A DNA stretch of 64,000 nucleotides from Agrostemma githago (Eukaryota; Streptophyta; Magnoliopsida; Caryophyllales; Caryophyllaceae). The translations under genes were made by a program, and so were the position numbers. The stretch covers positions 38,290,878 through 38,354,877 of the forward strand of contig OY288243.1 in the NCBI GenBank assembly GCA_958450325.1, written 5' to 3'. This document shows positions 9,501-21,763 of this stretch, piece by piece. How positions within the stretch are numbered: the stretch's first letter is position 1; each line of letters begins with the position of its first letter. A model generated the notes under the pieces. The model saw only the letters and a list, made by a program, of their open reading frames with translations. It searched no databases and had not been told where the DNA came from.

Positions 9501-12500
9501 ATGAGATCCTTGACAGCTTGATACAGTAAAGGATAACGTATAGGATCTGGAATTTCTGCTGAAATAATACCATCGACATCACAGGCCTCGGGAAACTTGT
9601 CTTCCCTTTCAAGGAAGAGAAGAATATGGGCGTGGGGTAGACCGCGTTTCTGGAACTCAATTGTATATACCACTGAAAAATAAAATTAAGAGGGTACATG
9701 TAAGTAACATGCTGGGGAAAAATTGAGAAAACAGTGCGAATAATATTTTGTCAAAAGCAATACAAACATAAATAACCTGCTCTGGTTCTCCCAAAAATAT
9801 GGTTCTCCTTAAAATCTTTCATTAGCGCCTCGAGTTTCTGCTTGAACACACAGGCAACGATGTCCGGCCTATCCTCAGCATTTAGACGCCTAGATTTTAC
9901 AAATCTATCTATCTCGGGCCACTTAGGGTTGCAGGTGAATGTTATAAATAGGTCAGGATATCCGCACCACCTACATATAGTCATGGTGTCCTGATAGTTT
10001 TCCCTAACATAACCATTTCCCCCGACGAAGCTAAACGGTATAAAGTACTTAACACCAACATGAGAAGCATCCGTCTGACCATCTACAGCAGCGTTGGCTA
10101 GACGCTTGTAGTTCTCACTTCTAAGCTTAGGTTGGTTGAAACGTAGGAAAGTGAGATGCTGAGCTTCAATCATTGTATACCCATCAACGATTAACTGTTG
10201 CAGTAGCCTACGACTTCTCAGCAATGTGTCGGCCTCTACATCAATTGGTCGGTCCTGTAGACGGAAAGCAAACCACTCTCTCAACGTGAGTTTGTTGCGT
10301 ACAGTTTCTGGGTTGTCGCTGGATGTCACAACATCCTGGCAGTGCGATATTCCTAAACGGTAACCGTCCTCACCACGTGGGAAAAACAACGGATACTGCA
10401 AGGCTAGGTACGATGGATGCAACTCTGAAATCCTCTGCAGTCGACCGTTGCTCTGCTCGATCACAATGTCCCTACCCTCGACAGTGTCCTCAATGTCTCC
10501 GACAATAACAGCTGCAACTTCTGAAACATTGGGAAGATTGTAGATCCTACCATCGGTATTCCTCCCACTTACTAACTTCAAACGAACCTCGCACCTGTCC
10601 ACTGAATTGAGAATGCTGTCCCATGCCATACGAAAAGACTTGGCCAAAGGGTTGTACTCGTCTATCATATGTTTGAGATCAGCGAGGAGACTGTCATCGA
10701 ACCTGTCAGCTGTCTGAGACTTGCCCCTACGTATAGCAACGACATTGTTTAAAATGGATTTACAGGACTACGTCAAAAAAAAAGGAAGAAGTAATAGTAA
10801 GTTGGAAAAAATACAGAAGCCTACAATTAGTATTTTAAAGTGAATACGGTCGGAATGATATTATACCTGATAGCTCTCTTTCGGTTGTTGATTTCATCCT
10901 CCGTATCGTATATATACAATTGGCAGAACTTTGGGGGTTGGTTACCAACAGGCATTAAGCTGCCTATTCTGTGCGAATTTTGACCACCAATCCTATATGT
11001 GTACGGACCACGACCCTGGTTAACTGTGTGGTCAACAATACCGCCGCTATATGTGAAGGCGTGCATCGAGTTGTACGACCTTATGTTGTCGCTGAAATGC
11101 TTGCTTTTTGGATGCAATCCTTCGAGTAAGTCCTTTAAGAGCTGCGGTGGCTGTGTAAGGTACGACAGCTGGACGACGCCGTCTCTGCAACACAATGAAA
11201 ACGTTGGCACAAGCGGCCTGTGGGCCTTCCTGTCTCTCTCACCGTACCACATCTAAGAAGAACATCTCTGGCAATGGTACTCGGGATCGCCTATGTCATC
11301 GTAACCTTGCCAGTCTGAATGATCAAAAAGACACATCTCAACGGTCAAGTACATAATATGGACAACTCTCTGTATAATATGCGATAAACAAACCTGTACA
11401 ACATTCGATGACATCGGCAGATGCAGCTCCAAATAGATCACGGGAAAGACCCTCAATGATTGTAGGACTGTGAGAGGATTCGTTGAACCTCTTGCTACTG
11501 CTAAGATTAACTGGGGTTGACGGGTTAATGGTGGTCGCCTCTCGGATATCATCAAGGACACGGGTCAGAGTTTCTAACATACAACACGTGTAAGTGACAG
11601 TAGATATAACCTAAATCTGGAAAGGTAATTGAACAACATGAATTCAGCAGGTATGAATTGTGGCCTACCGTTTGTGAGTTCAGTGATCTGAGTGGATGCC
11701 GAAGACGATGTTGATCCTCCTACTAAGTGACGGGCTCTTCGTTGACGAATCTTTATCATATTTTTACGTCTGGTAAGCTTAGACCGCCAATCTCGATATG
11801 GGTCACTCTCGGTCCACATGTTATCAGCATGATCAGTGTTGCCAGACCTTTCATTGCACAACATAATTTTACGGTCCCTTCGAGCTTGTTGAGCAATGAG
11901 GAACTTTATAATATATGTCTCCAATTTGTGAGCTAAAAAAGAAATTCAAACTCAGCTACATCAAAATTGTAACCATACAGATATGAAACTTTTAATACAG
12001 CAGAGGTGAGGCATTATAACAAAGACTGAATGACATAAATGACTTCTACCATCATCAAGGCTACGTCTGCTCCTGTCGAACAATGCTAACTGATAAGCCA
12101 CAGTTGCTCATTGAGTAAAGAAATATCAATTGAGATACCAAAGGATACATGCGTAGAAGCAATTGAATAAAGAAGTAGGACGAAAAAATGTGTACTGAAA
12201 GGATAAACAATGTCATTACATGGAGGAACCTCGGAAGAGAGTTGTGACTGAACACGTTGTTGAAAAGAACTTTCTGACTCGTTATTGACAGTCGAAAGTT
12301 GACTACCTGAATTGGTAGAACAATTGAATCACTAAAATATACAACATGGTGAGCTAGCCGGAATGTAAATAAGAGTATTAAAATGCCTTTCCATTTACCT
12401 GAATTACGTAATACCAACTGCCTCGATCGATCGTCGACCACATGAGAATCTGGGGTGGGGACAAAACCATGGGGAAATCCAATCTGTGTGCTCTGTTGCT

Positions 12501-12548
12501 CATTGTTACTGGTGTTTGTGATATCAGATAATGGTATACGTGAACTAC
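6576..12548 (-). pseudogene. Helitron Rep/helicase (multi-exon, disabled)
   Basis: A minus-strand gene of at least eight exons. An early exon is 12548-12399. The Helitron_like_N region includes SFVGGNGYVRENYQD and CNPKWPEI (about 10050-9890). After a 104-nt intron (9776-9673) come the HUH motif GLPHAHILLFL (about 9640) and the tyrosine segment YLFKY (about 9225) of the Rep nuclease. The PIF1-type helicase part shows Walker A GYGGTGKTF (about 8030), Walker B LIIWDEAPM (about 7800), GGDFRQILPVVP, and the terminal block AMTINKSQGQSL...QLFVALSRVTR (about 6780-6670). It would nick and unwind DNA for rolling-circle transposition. Breaks: in-frame stops at 11253-11255 (TAG), 9050-9052 (TAA), 8534-8536 (TGA) and 8018-8020 (TGA, directly after Walker A), and a one-base frameshift near 7090-7110. 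Two of the stops fall where the family has Trp. Confidence 0.85.
9673..9776 (-). other. Intron in the Rep domain
   Basis: Donor GCAG|GTTATT and acceptor TTTTTCAG|TGGTAT join RTRA to VVYTIEFQKRG in frame, directly before the HUH motif. The 104-nt length and AT-richness fit a plant intron. Confidence 0.7.
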
Positions 12549-13427
12549 CTGCAGAGAGTAAGAATTAAGAAATCGTCAGGCGCACAAAAAGGCACGTACT
12601 TAATTCTTTCGCTATGACATGAAGACGGAGTATAGACTAAAGGGGGAAACCTCCAAATTGTTTCTTCTTTCCCCGTATATTAGCCATAATACGGACAGCC
12701 AAACTGGCGCTTCAGTATTGATAAATTGACGGATAAGTAAGAAAGAATGACTGGAAAATATTGATGGAAACAGAGTAGGAGCAAAGAGTTATGAATATCT
12801 CCATATAAAAAAATTGACCTAGGGAAGACGCGAAATGAATTTGGAAGGCCTGCACATGAAAACGTAGGTGATTATTAGAATTCTGATAATGGGAACTCGT
12901 ATGCTGTTAATTATGATAACAAAAATTTCCGTACTGACTAATTTATAAGGAGGGATGAAAAATTATAATTGCTTGAAATTATAAAATGGTCATTAACAAA
13001 GGTATCCACGTATTAGTAACATACTGAGACAGTTATAGCACCGTTGTGTAATACTCAATGGTAGAATACAGATTGCCTTGAATTTCCAAAATGATAGGGC
13101 CAGTTATATTAATGTATAGGTATTGCCTAAGCATGAGCGATTGCGTGATTGATGATTGATGTCAAGAATGTAAAAATAGTTGAAGGTCGATAGGAAGATG
13201 TCTTCAGTTACTGACAAGTTAGGTACATGGATCTAAGTCAAGGTTTATTCAAAGAGGAGCATATAAAAAACCCTTTTTTTTAAGTTCAGCTACGTAAATT
13301 GGATGAAGTTGGTTTCAAAACAAACACAGCGACATTATGCTACTCATTTATTTGGCATTGTGACAGAATGGAGATGCCTTCACAATATTGGTAAATAGTA
13401 CGATGGGAAAGGTGAGCCGAACTTATA
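12549..13427. other. Spacer between Helitron genes
   Basis: AT-rich. It probably holds the promoter, leader or first exon of the Rep/helicase gene (acceptor CTCTGCAG at 12549-12556 implies another exon upstream), but I could not define it. Confidence 0.35.
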
Positions 13428-13684
13428 CTCCCTCCGTTTCGATCATTTCCGTACATTTGGATATTATGCGCTATTCATAGATGAGTAGAATTATCGATAT
13501 AACTTTTAATATATATGATAAAATAAAGCCATGTGAGATCTTGTTTAAATTGTCTAATTGAATGCATCATGAATATCAAATTTTTATATTTTTTAGAAAT
13601 ATGTAGCTAAAGATATAGACATAAGAAAATGTGCATCGGGAATTTTGAAGAAGCAAGCGTATCGAGTTGATAGGACCGAGGGAG
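13428..13684. mobile_element. Stowaway-like MITE
   Basis: Begins CTCCCTCCGTTTC and ends CCGAGGGAG, an imperfect terminal inverted repeat, and is flanked by TA on both sides (13426-13427, 13685-13686). The 257-bp size, ends and TA target are those of Stowaway/Tc1-mariner-derived MITEs. It sits between the two Helitron genes, so it inserted into the Helitron. Confidence 0.75.
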
Positions 13685-13864
13685 TATAACAAAGGGCACA
13701 CTGGACAATTGTAAGATGAAACATAGGGAATAGTCGTAAATAGAGAAAACAGAGACTGTGATGGAATCAATAAATAATAGAAAATCCAATACAACTGAGT
13801 TTGCAGTGCAAAAGAACGGTAGATACTTTAAGAGAAATGAGTATGCTACTATGGTGCCAAATAA

Positions 13865-16520
13865 TCACGAAGTCTTCTCCTTCTTGACAGAGGAATAATG
13901 CTTCGTCGCAGACTCAGAGTCCACTGCATCGATGAGCTCAATATCCAATCGGTCAGCACTACGCTTTGATGGAGTGAATGCAGAAGATGTAGAATCTGTT
14001 TCACAGTCGATGACCTAGAAGATGCAAGTAATAATGGGTTGATATAGTGGTTACAACTACAACAAATCAAAGACAAATAAATGTGATCGATGAACAACAT
14101 GAACCTCGGTGGCCTTTTGATTGGAATGGGCCTCGTTATCCATGTTCACAGAGGTCGACGCTGAGTTTGTCTGGTGCCCAACATTCACAAAATTATATGC
14201 GAAACTGAAAATGTTAACATAGAAGAGTATTGAAAGAAAATAAAACACACATATATACAGGATACCTTCATAAATTCTAAGTTCCTCATGGGCAAACCGT
14301 AATTGGAGAGTTCGAGCTGCGGTATTTAAAAGAGGGTTATTAAACTTGTCAAAGTTACGAAAGGAGATGATGATGGCGAGTGTAAATGAAATGAGATTAG
14401 TCCAAACCTGCAGCGCAACTTTATAAGCCATATTCCATTGATATATCTTGTGTGCATCACCGGTCATCCACTGCACAGTGTATGAGTTGGAAGAGTGTTC
14501 TACGTTAAACCTCTGATCAACCTTCACCTTGAAAAGAAATCGCTTGTCGAGGAAGACATTGAACTCGTCAGGAAATGAATCACCTACACCACCCTGCATC
14601 AATGATAAAATATAAGTAATTGATAATTCTAAAAATTCGTGAATGTAATTGAAGAAGTCATGGTAGTCGAGGCAACCTTTTGTATCTTCGCGAGCAGTTC
14701 AGGGGCACTTAGTCGAATGAATTCAGTTACTTGAGAGTCGAATACGGAGAACTGACACTCAATGCCAGTGAAATCTCTGACAACAAACTTCAACTGATAT
14801 CTGGAAAAAATACTATGCATTAATACATGCTGAAGTTAAATTGATAAGGTGAGAACAACCTGCCATCAGGGGGAAAAAGTAAATACTTGTCTACCATGGT
14901 TGTGCGACCTGATTTGTGGCCATCGCAGCCAGTCTTGGTACAGATCCAATTACCTCTTTCGTTAGGAACGGCCTTGGAATGACATTGCTTACAACTATGA
15001 TAATACCACTCGTAAGTGCTGTCAAGGTCAACAATGTATGCGACAGTGTAAAAAGATCCAGCCTGTCGAGTGAATAAAAGTGAGTGAAAATAGGGAAATA
15101 AAATGGAATGAATGATGAATAACAGTTACACATATGTGCGAGATGAAATACCTTTTCATTGCTACAAAGCTGTTTGATTGTGAGAACTTCACTGGCCTTC
15201 AACTGAAATTCCTTCTTTTGCTCCCCGGAGTCCTCCAAAATCTGAAGGGAATTGCTCGGAGCTTGCGAAGACAAACTGTGTACTTATGTGGGTTAAATTT
15301 ATGTAAAGATCCAGCATTAAGTGCGAACATATGACAGTGAATGAGGATGACATAGCAACGAATTAAATAACAAAGGACTGCGAACCTCACCTGAAATGCG
15401 TCGACTTCGGGTATGTTTAGGTTAACCTCAAAAGTAGTTGCGTTGAACGTGGTTTGAACACGCCAAGAATCTGATCATTTGGTGGAAGAGCGATGGAGGT
15501 GAATACGTATCTAGTGGGAATGTGATAGGGGAAGACTGTTCAAAACAAAACAATAGAGCTTACTCTCATAAATCCTGGGCTCGACACAGCGGAGGACAAT
15601 AACCTTCGACTGCTCCGGGTTTGGGAGAACTTGCAACGCGTCCGAGAGATCGGTAGCATGAGGTAACCACAAAGTGCAAATAAGAACGTCGCCGCTGGAA
15701 TATCGGAAATATTTGGTCATGCAACGAAGCTGTTAACATCTATAGGTAAACATAGTGACATACATTGAGTGAATGAGATTTTAGATGTCAAAAATAACTT
15801 ACTCCACATCTTCTAGCTTGATGTTCCTGCATTTGAACCCGTTTTTGGTTTCAATCATACCACCTATCTCATAAAGCTTACCGACAACATCTAAACACAT
15901 GAGGGAAATTGTTATTTGGACTTGATGAATAAGAATATGATGGATTGTATGCACGATTTTTGAGATTGATTCCAAAATTACCTATGTATTGCCCGGACGG
16001 AGTTCTACCGCCAAGAATGTCTTCGAATCTTACAAAACGATAACAATTGGTGGGTATTAATTCGTTGTTGGGCAGATGCGTAACTTTGGTTGAGAATTCC
16101 ACATTAACCTACAAGGATGCAATGTCGCCTTGTCTTTGTCGGTGTTAGACACAACAGTGAGGCTTCTGATGTTGTACGCCTCACCGTCAACAAAATAACA
16201 TTTATTCTTATGAAGCAACGACTTCTTAATTGAAGCTTGAACAACTTCATTCTAACAGAACAAACAGAACAAAGACATGAGATCAGGAAATTCGATTCAA
16301 CAAAAGCGTATACGAAACTGAAAAACAACAGCAAATACATAACAGTTAATTTGCTCTCAAACACTACCTTCGCATCAATGAGTAGCAGCTGAACAGCTTC
16401 AACCTTCGTCTTGTCAATGTACTCTGGTCTGGTCCACCGATAGACGACCCGAACATCAATATCTCTCAGCCGCACACCTTGACATAATGATGAGAATGTT
16501 TCCTTGGTCAGATCACGCAT
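13865..16520 (-). pseudogene. Helitron RPA70-like single-strand DNA-binding protein
   Basis: A multi-exon minus-strand gene, likely starting at ATG 16520 (MRDLTKETF) and ending at TGA 13865-13867 (VKKEKTS). The first OB-fold segment reads VRVVYRWTRPEY...VQLLLIDAK (about 16460-16375). It continues with NKCYFVDGEAYNIRSLTVVSN and VEFSTKVTHLPNN. A central OB segment holds DVVGKLYEIGG, and a later strand reads NATTFEVNLNIPEVDAF. The C-terminal OB fold carries a zinc ribbon (YHSCKQC...WICTKTGC, about 14985-14905) and ends CQFSVFDSQ. This is the Rep_fac-A_C layout of the RPA-like proteins carried by plant Helitrons, which bind single-stranded DNA. An apparent one-base frameshift at about 16108-16112 separates two exonic blocks, so it is probably disabled. 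The exact exon set needs a spliced alignment. Confidence 0.7.
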
Positions 16521-17109
16521 GGATGAAGATATAATGAGGGAGAGAAAGAGATGCCCAGATTTGGTATTAAGTTGTTCAAATAAGTTCTGGAATTTAAAGG
16601 TAGAGAAAAAGGCAAAACATGATGATTCCATTGGATAGCTACAGCACCGTTTTATAGCCAAAATCAGAGGATGAATCAATGTACATCTTCAATGGAAACG
16701 AAGAGCCTTGAATTCACTCTTGGAACAGTGAACAGACAGTTACCTAGGCAGCCTTGAGTGAGATGCACTCGAGAATGTATGTACATGTGTAGCCGCGCAG
16801 TCCTCGCTTCCCTATGACGATTAAGAAGATTGTTTGAATGAGCATTGGAATGTGAAGATGACTTCAAACTTGCTTTGGTAATATTTACCTCGAATAATGG
16901 TGGACAACATTAACTGCCACCGAGATGAATGAAGGTTCATTCAATGCAAATAAGCATTGATTGCAAAGTACCTACATTCACTAATATTAACTAAACTTAC
17001 TCACTAAACTATGAAGCAACTAAGTGGAAAAAAAATGGGTCTATTCTCAAATGGGGGGCAATGGGTAGTGCCATGTAGGATTAAATGGTCTTTGCTTTAA
17101 TATAAAGAA
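16521..17109 (-). promoter_or_regulatory. Helitron 5' region upstream of the RPA-like gene
   Basis: No coding sequence is recognised here. Because it lies between the 5' terminus (17111) and the probable RPA start, it should contain that gene's promoter and leader. No clear TATA box was picked out. Confidence 0.35.
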
Positions 17110-17111
17110 GA
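17075..17111 (-). other. Helitron 5' terminus
   Basis: Reading the minus strand from 17111: TCTTCTTTATATTAAAGC, preceded by A. It starts with TC and resembles the start at 20901 (TCTTTTATATATTAATGC), so two related Helitrons share this kind of end. Confidence 0.65.
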
Positions 17112-18900
17112 TTGAAAGCTCTAGTCGCAGAGTGTATTATATTAATATGTGCACCTATAAATAGTACAAATCCTTTAATGACTTAAGAGCATTTTTTCTT
17201 TTCATTCTCCTTTGATTTTCTGAAAAATGGGTTCAGGATAAAATCGGCTCATTCATCTAATTTTTTCTCTACTGTTTCATCACCTGGATTATGGAAAACG
17301 TAATACTGCGGCCTTAAGTAAGATCTACAATAATTTGAAGCAAAGATATTAAAATTTTGCAACACCGATGTCTAGTAAGCATGAAAAAAAAACTCACCAC
17401 AATAAATAATCTAGTAAGTTTTATAAAAACATTTTTTTTAAAAGACCTACTTTAATATAAGAGTATATATCTTCTTTCTTTGCAATATTGTAGTTGAATT
17501 TCTTTTTATCTAAAGATATATAGGCTAGCTTTGGAAATATCTAAGTTTTGATTTTTCTATGTTTACCTTTGAGTTTTTAACCGACAAACCTTTTAATTAA
17601 GTAAGCAAATCAATAAATAGTACTAACTTGTTGACAATATTGATCCTAGAAAATCATAAACTACTTTATTATATGGTAAACTTAGAGACATATCGGATTA
17701 TCGGAAGAGGCCAACTCACCTTCTTTTTTAAGTAATCAAGGCAAATGAAACAATGAACTATTTTTAGTGACACACTGTAATGAAAATTGTGTTGTTTTGT
17801 TCAATTAGTTGGATGAGATTAGTACCTTGAGATGTGTCGGAAGAGGGCGTTCAACTGAAAGCGATGTATCGTACACAATATTGATTTCAGAACTCATGTT
17901 CCGAAGGTAGACATGAGATATGAACTTAATGTTATGGCCAAAGTCATTACTTCTTGTAATATACAATCTTAGCTTACAATGAACGCACAATTAAAACCGG
18001 TATACCAAAACAAATATTATTGGTCGTAACTACTTTTTTCATATATGTTTTAATATCTGTCCAATAACCGTAAATCCTACTAAAATATAAGACAAAATCG
18101 AAGAACAATATGAAGCAAAGGAACATGGTTATTTTCGGGTTCTATATATGTTTTGGGTTCTATTTTCGAGTTGAATCCTAAATTTGACTATTTGAACATC
18201 GGATAATTATTCCGGCACCCGATTGATTATAAATTCCTCTGCGAACTCGCCCATTACTAATGCTTTCAGATACTGCTTGCCTAATATATTTGAATCCTTC
18301 CGTCTTTGTATGATTTATTGCCTATTTCCACTCACTCTCCTCACCTATTTAAATTGCTAATGCCTAGCACTAATATACTAAGAAAAAAAATGGGACTCAC
18401 ACACATACTCCTCTTCTTAACTTTTCATTAGAAACATTTGTGTTCGATCTCAATCCACATCTTTGTCATACACCTTAGTTGCGGAGTTGTGTAACCCTGG
18501 AGGTTGATAGCCATGGAGTCCATGTGTATTGGCGAGGCTAAATCAACTTTAGGACAATGTTCATGACACGCCACGACCAAATAGCTTATTTCTCTCATCA
18601 TTTCTAACAATACATTATTGTTGCATGCATGTTAATATGTATGTTTAACTAACCTAATCTCTTAGTTAAGTATTATGGAGTAGTACAGAAGGTTAATTAA
18701 CTTCTATTTAAAAATGACGAATATTACTAACAACAATACTAACTCAGTTAAGTCGGGAGATGGATAAAGAAATCAATTCCACAAACTCAGCAAATTTAAC
18801 ATTTGGGTTGATTCGAGTCAACTAAATTGATAACTATTCCGTATTAGTTTCCTTCACAATAGTAATGGATGGTGTGTAATTACTGTATATGATAATAAAA
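17112..18900. other. Right arm of the outer Helitron, no gene seen
   Basis: AT-rich DNA with small scattered ORFs of no recognised family. Homopolymer A tracts and irregular composition suggest decayed non-coding sequence. Confidence 0.4.
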
Positions 18901-19038
18901 ATGATAGATGATTCAAAAAGTGGTCATTTGAGAGATTCGGAATGTGCAAATGAGTGGCTGAAACTGTGCAAGGCATCTGATCTTCATGATTTTGAAAGCG
19001 TAAAGGCGACTATCACTGACTGCGATGGTGTTCATTAT
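18901..19038 (+). pseudogene. Possible captured first exon
   Basis: From ATG 18901 the frame is open for 46 codons (starts MIDDSKSGHLRDSECANEW, ends TITDCDGVHY) and stops exactly at a consensus plant splice donor, TAT|GTAAGT (19039). Codon composition is more gene-like than the surrounding AT-rich DNA. No second exon was found and the family is not recognised. It fits a gene fragment captured by the outer Helitron. Confidence 0.35.
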
Positions 19039-20109
19039 GTAAGTTAATTTTATATGTTTCTGATTAATTTGTTTATCATTTTGTTTAATTTTTTTATCAT
19101 GTAACTATGTTAATTTTGATGCTTTTGTTAAAAAAAGATAAAATGATTTATATCATCTAACTGGTTAATTTTATGTTTTTGCATTGTTTAAAAATTTGAT
19201 TTGTATCATCTAACTCGCGTCTTTCTTGCTCAGTTATAACCTCCTGCTCCTTCAACCAAATGTACTCCTCTAATTATTCCCCTAAACTCATCAAACTCTT
19301 TGGCGCCTAAATTCATTCATTCCATCCAAATTCAATCAAATTAATCCACTATAACATCACCAAATATATCCCTAAATTATGCAATCAATTAATTCCTGAG
19401 AAGACCTAACATACTCAATTTTGCAATTTTATTAGTGAGCTTACCGTTATCTAAGAACATTGAAAAATCTACCCCTATAATAATTGGACATAAAATTATT
19501 AATATGAGAACTATTAGATCGATGAGTTTACACGTGCACTATTGTAGATAATGATGATGATTGGAGAGAGGCTTAACCTGATTGAGGGGGGCTTTGGAGA
19601 TGATGGAGGAGAGTTCAAAGTGAAAAGCAGCAGAACGGGACTGGGAGATGTAGTTGAAACGACGTCACTTTGCCATCGACAATCACGCCATTGTTGTTAT
19701 TGTTGATGTTCTTGTTGGTAATGGTGCAATTTTCTAGCTCGTATGCTTTTCAGGTTGTCGACCCAACTACCTGGATGACATAAAATGTACCTACATAAGT
19801 GTGGAGATGTAAGAGTTAATTTAACTTAAGGGTGCAAGTTTTGGGCGTTTGTCCTGGAAGTAGCATCTAAAGGCAAGGACTCCAATTTCTCATAACACCC
19901 AAACTAAAATTGGTTTACCTTAAAAATCTTAGTACATAAAAATAAGAAAGGCATAAAGCGCAAAGCAGGAAACGCAAATCCACGTGCTCAAAATCCCCCC
20001 TTTTTTTGTTCACGGGAGTTGTTTCAGAAACCCTAATTTGACATTTTTAAAGTGACCTGGAAGTTGTGGGTGAAGAAATGGATGCGAATTAGGGCAACAG
20101 ACGGTGACG
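19039..20109. other. Non-coding part of the outer Helitron arm
   Basis: AT-rich, with pyrimidine tracts near 19050-19110. A purine-rich stretch at 19560-19670 (GGAGAGAGG, GGAGGAGAG) may be a captured leader or antisense exon. Nothing definable. Confidence 0.35.
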
Positions 20110-20223
20110 ATGTCAATGCTGGTGAGTCGCGCCACCATGGACTCCTTTCTGTCTATCAAAGAATTAGTGGATAAATCCAAGTCTTCGGATTCCTTCGATG
20201 TAGAGAAGACGATTCATCAATGA
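20110..20223 (+). pseudogene. Possible captured gene start (37 codons)
   Basis: ATG at 20110, with a second in-frame ATG at 20137 in the strong context GCCACCATGG. The frame encodes a short Ser/Asp-rich peptide (MDSFLSIKELVDKSKSSDSF) and stops at 20221. Upstream sequence (AAACCCTAATTTG near 20030) looks like a plant 5' leader. It may be the 5' end of a captured gene, cut by an intron or deletion. The family is not recognised. Confidence 0.25.
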
Positions 20224-20865
20224 ATTCATAAAATAAGTTCATATTGTCAACAAAGACTTAAAGCAAGAATCAAATAAAAGAAAAAAAGAAGAAGAAAAGA
20301 ACCCAAAGCAATCAGAAACAGAAATTAGAAATTGAAATAATTTATTTGACATAAAACAATGAATAAGATTGAAACTCATTAGATGTGCACATACATTGAT
20401 ACTCACTGTATACGGCGAAGTGTGGCTCGTCGTGGTGGCTCGTCGGTATCTTAGTTCGTTGTTCTTTGTTGGTTTTGGAGGAAATGTTGGAGAATTTGAG
20501 ACGAATTTATGGAGCAATAAAAAAGGGGTAGCAGAGGGGAAATTAATGGATAGGCATATAAGATACAGGCAGTTTATTTGTTTTAAGAGAGAAGATATAC
20601 TTGTAAGAAGTTTCTACGTAGACAGTTGCAGGGGAAGTGGAGGAGATGGCTGTACAATTTATTTATTTATTTTGGTTTAAACCATTGCAAAGCAACGGAA
20701 GTTGTAACTTCCTAGAAGATGGTTGCTTGTTTGTTTCTTTTTTTGTTTAATTGTTTAATCAATTGCAAACCGTCACACCTTCTTTAATGAATTGCAAACT
20801 GCCACATGTACGCCAGCAAGGTGCCATATAGGATTCCACGTAGGATGCTGACGTGGGTTAATGAG
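20224..20865. other. Helitron 5' subterminal region
   Basis: Overlapping ORFs on both strands (20239-20517 minus, 20369-20680 plus) show no family resemblance. The stretch 20760-20880 is probably Helitron 5' subterminal sequence, similar in style to 17040-17111 (both contain CCTACxTGGCAC-type blocks on the minus strand). Confidence 0.35.
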
Positions 20866-20901
20866 GGGGTTTGAAATGTTTCAGCATTAATATATAAAAG
20901 A
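20866..20901 (-). other. Helitron 5' terminus (outer)
   Basis: Minus strand from 20901: TCTTTTATATATTAATGC, preceded by A. Same pattern as the terminus at 17111. Confidence 0.55.
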
Positions 20902-21763
20902 TTCGATTTTAGTTTTACGTTTTGACGTATTCGATTTTATACATCCCTATCGTTGATTTCCGTACGAATAATTATTAAAAAGAACACGAAAAACTAGTCT
21001 GGCGTCCAAAACTGACGCGCAGGAGGCCCATAGTGTCAAAAACTACTGAAACAAGTTACTTACAAGGCTCAAACCCACAACCTCTCAAACATTAATGAGA
21101 CTCTTTAACACAAAACCAATTGAACATTGTTGATAACCCTTACTAAAGTATTATCTATATCTGATTCTAAAACCTCCTAGAATCGCCTATTAGTAGACTT
21201 GTGTCCCCCTAACAATGACGGTTATAGGTCAATTTTTAATATAATTAGTGTTGTGGTGGGTGGGGGAGGATATATAATATGACATAATCCGTAACATATT
21301 AAAGTGACGATTTAAAAAAAAACCGTTTCATTATTGAATTTCATTAACACGATTAAACTTTTTAATTTCATTAACAATGTTAGTGAATGTAATTAGGAAA
21401 GGGCGTTGTTGTCTTTTCACATTAAAAAGCGCTGATGACCTGAAACATCACTCATCTATATGATGGGATGATGAAGTTCCATATCATAAATAATAGTAAT
21501 CATTAAGTTTAAATATCGACCAAAAAACTTTTGAATCATAAAAATGAAGGAGTTATGTCCACTGTCATACGAATTAACCCGCTTAAGTGTATGTATCCGA
21601 TATGTCTTGCTAGAGGTCGATGTCGGGTTGACATGTAAACTGGTTACATGTCTGGTAGTCTTAAGTGGGCTCATTGGGTCACAAACAATGTGTACGAGAT
21701 ATTATTAATATATATCGATATATTAAATATATCGGGTCAGTAGTAATACGGACCCAGATGCAT
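20902..21763. other. AT-rich spacer, no gene seen
   Basis: No ORF or element end was recognised. The last 100 bp may belong to the LTR that follows, whose left edge is uncertain. Confidence 0.35.

Larger units (their letters stand above)
3255..17111 (-). mobile_element. Inner Helitron with Rep/helicase, RPA and XS cargo
   Basis: A 13.9-kb element. Its 5' end (minus sense) is TCTTCTTTATATTAAAG reading from 17111 after a host A. Its 3' end is a 20-nt perfect palindrome (3266-3285), a 7-nt spacer and CTAG (3258-3255), then a host T. It encodes in order (minus) an RPA70-like protein and a Rep/helicase, the standard content of an autonomous plant Helitron. Two plus-strand XS-like ORFs follow near the 3' end. 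Both minus-strand genes are broken, so this copy cannot supply its own transposition proteins. A Stowaway-like MITE lies between the two genes. Confidence 0.7.
1483..20901 (-). mobile_element. Outer non-autonomous Helitron (interrupted)
   Basis: The 3' end (minus sense) is CTAG at 1486-1483 followed by a host T, with a GC-rich hairpin just inside. A matching 5' end, TCTTTTATATATTAATG reading from 20901, begins with TC after a host A. Helitrons insert between A and T, begin TC and end CTRR with a hairpin about 11 nt from the end; all these are met. A second, autonomous-type Helitron occupies 3255-17111, leaving outer arms 1483-3254 and 17112-20901 (about 5.5 kb in total). The pairing of ends is inferred from nesting; a different pairing of the two 5' and two 3' ends is possible. 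Confidence 0.5.

Noticed and set aside
12061..12441. 126-aa minus ORF
   Set aside because: Its first residues are a real Rep/helicase exon; the rest is intron read-through.
20369..20680. 103-aa plus-strand ORF
   Set aside because: Overlaps an equally long minus ORF, has no recognisable motif and lies in Helitron subterminal DNA.
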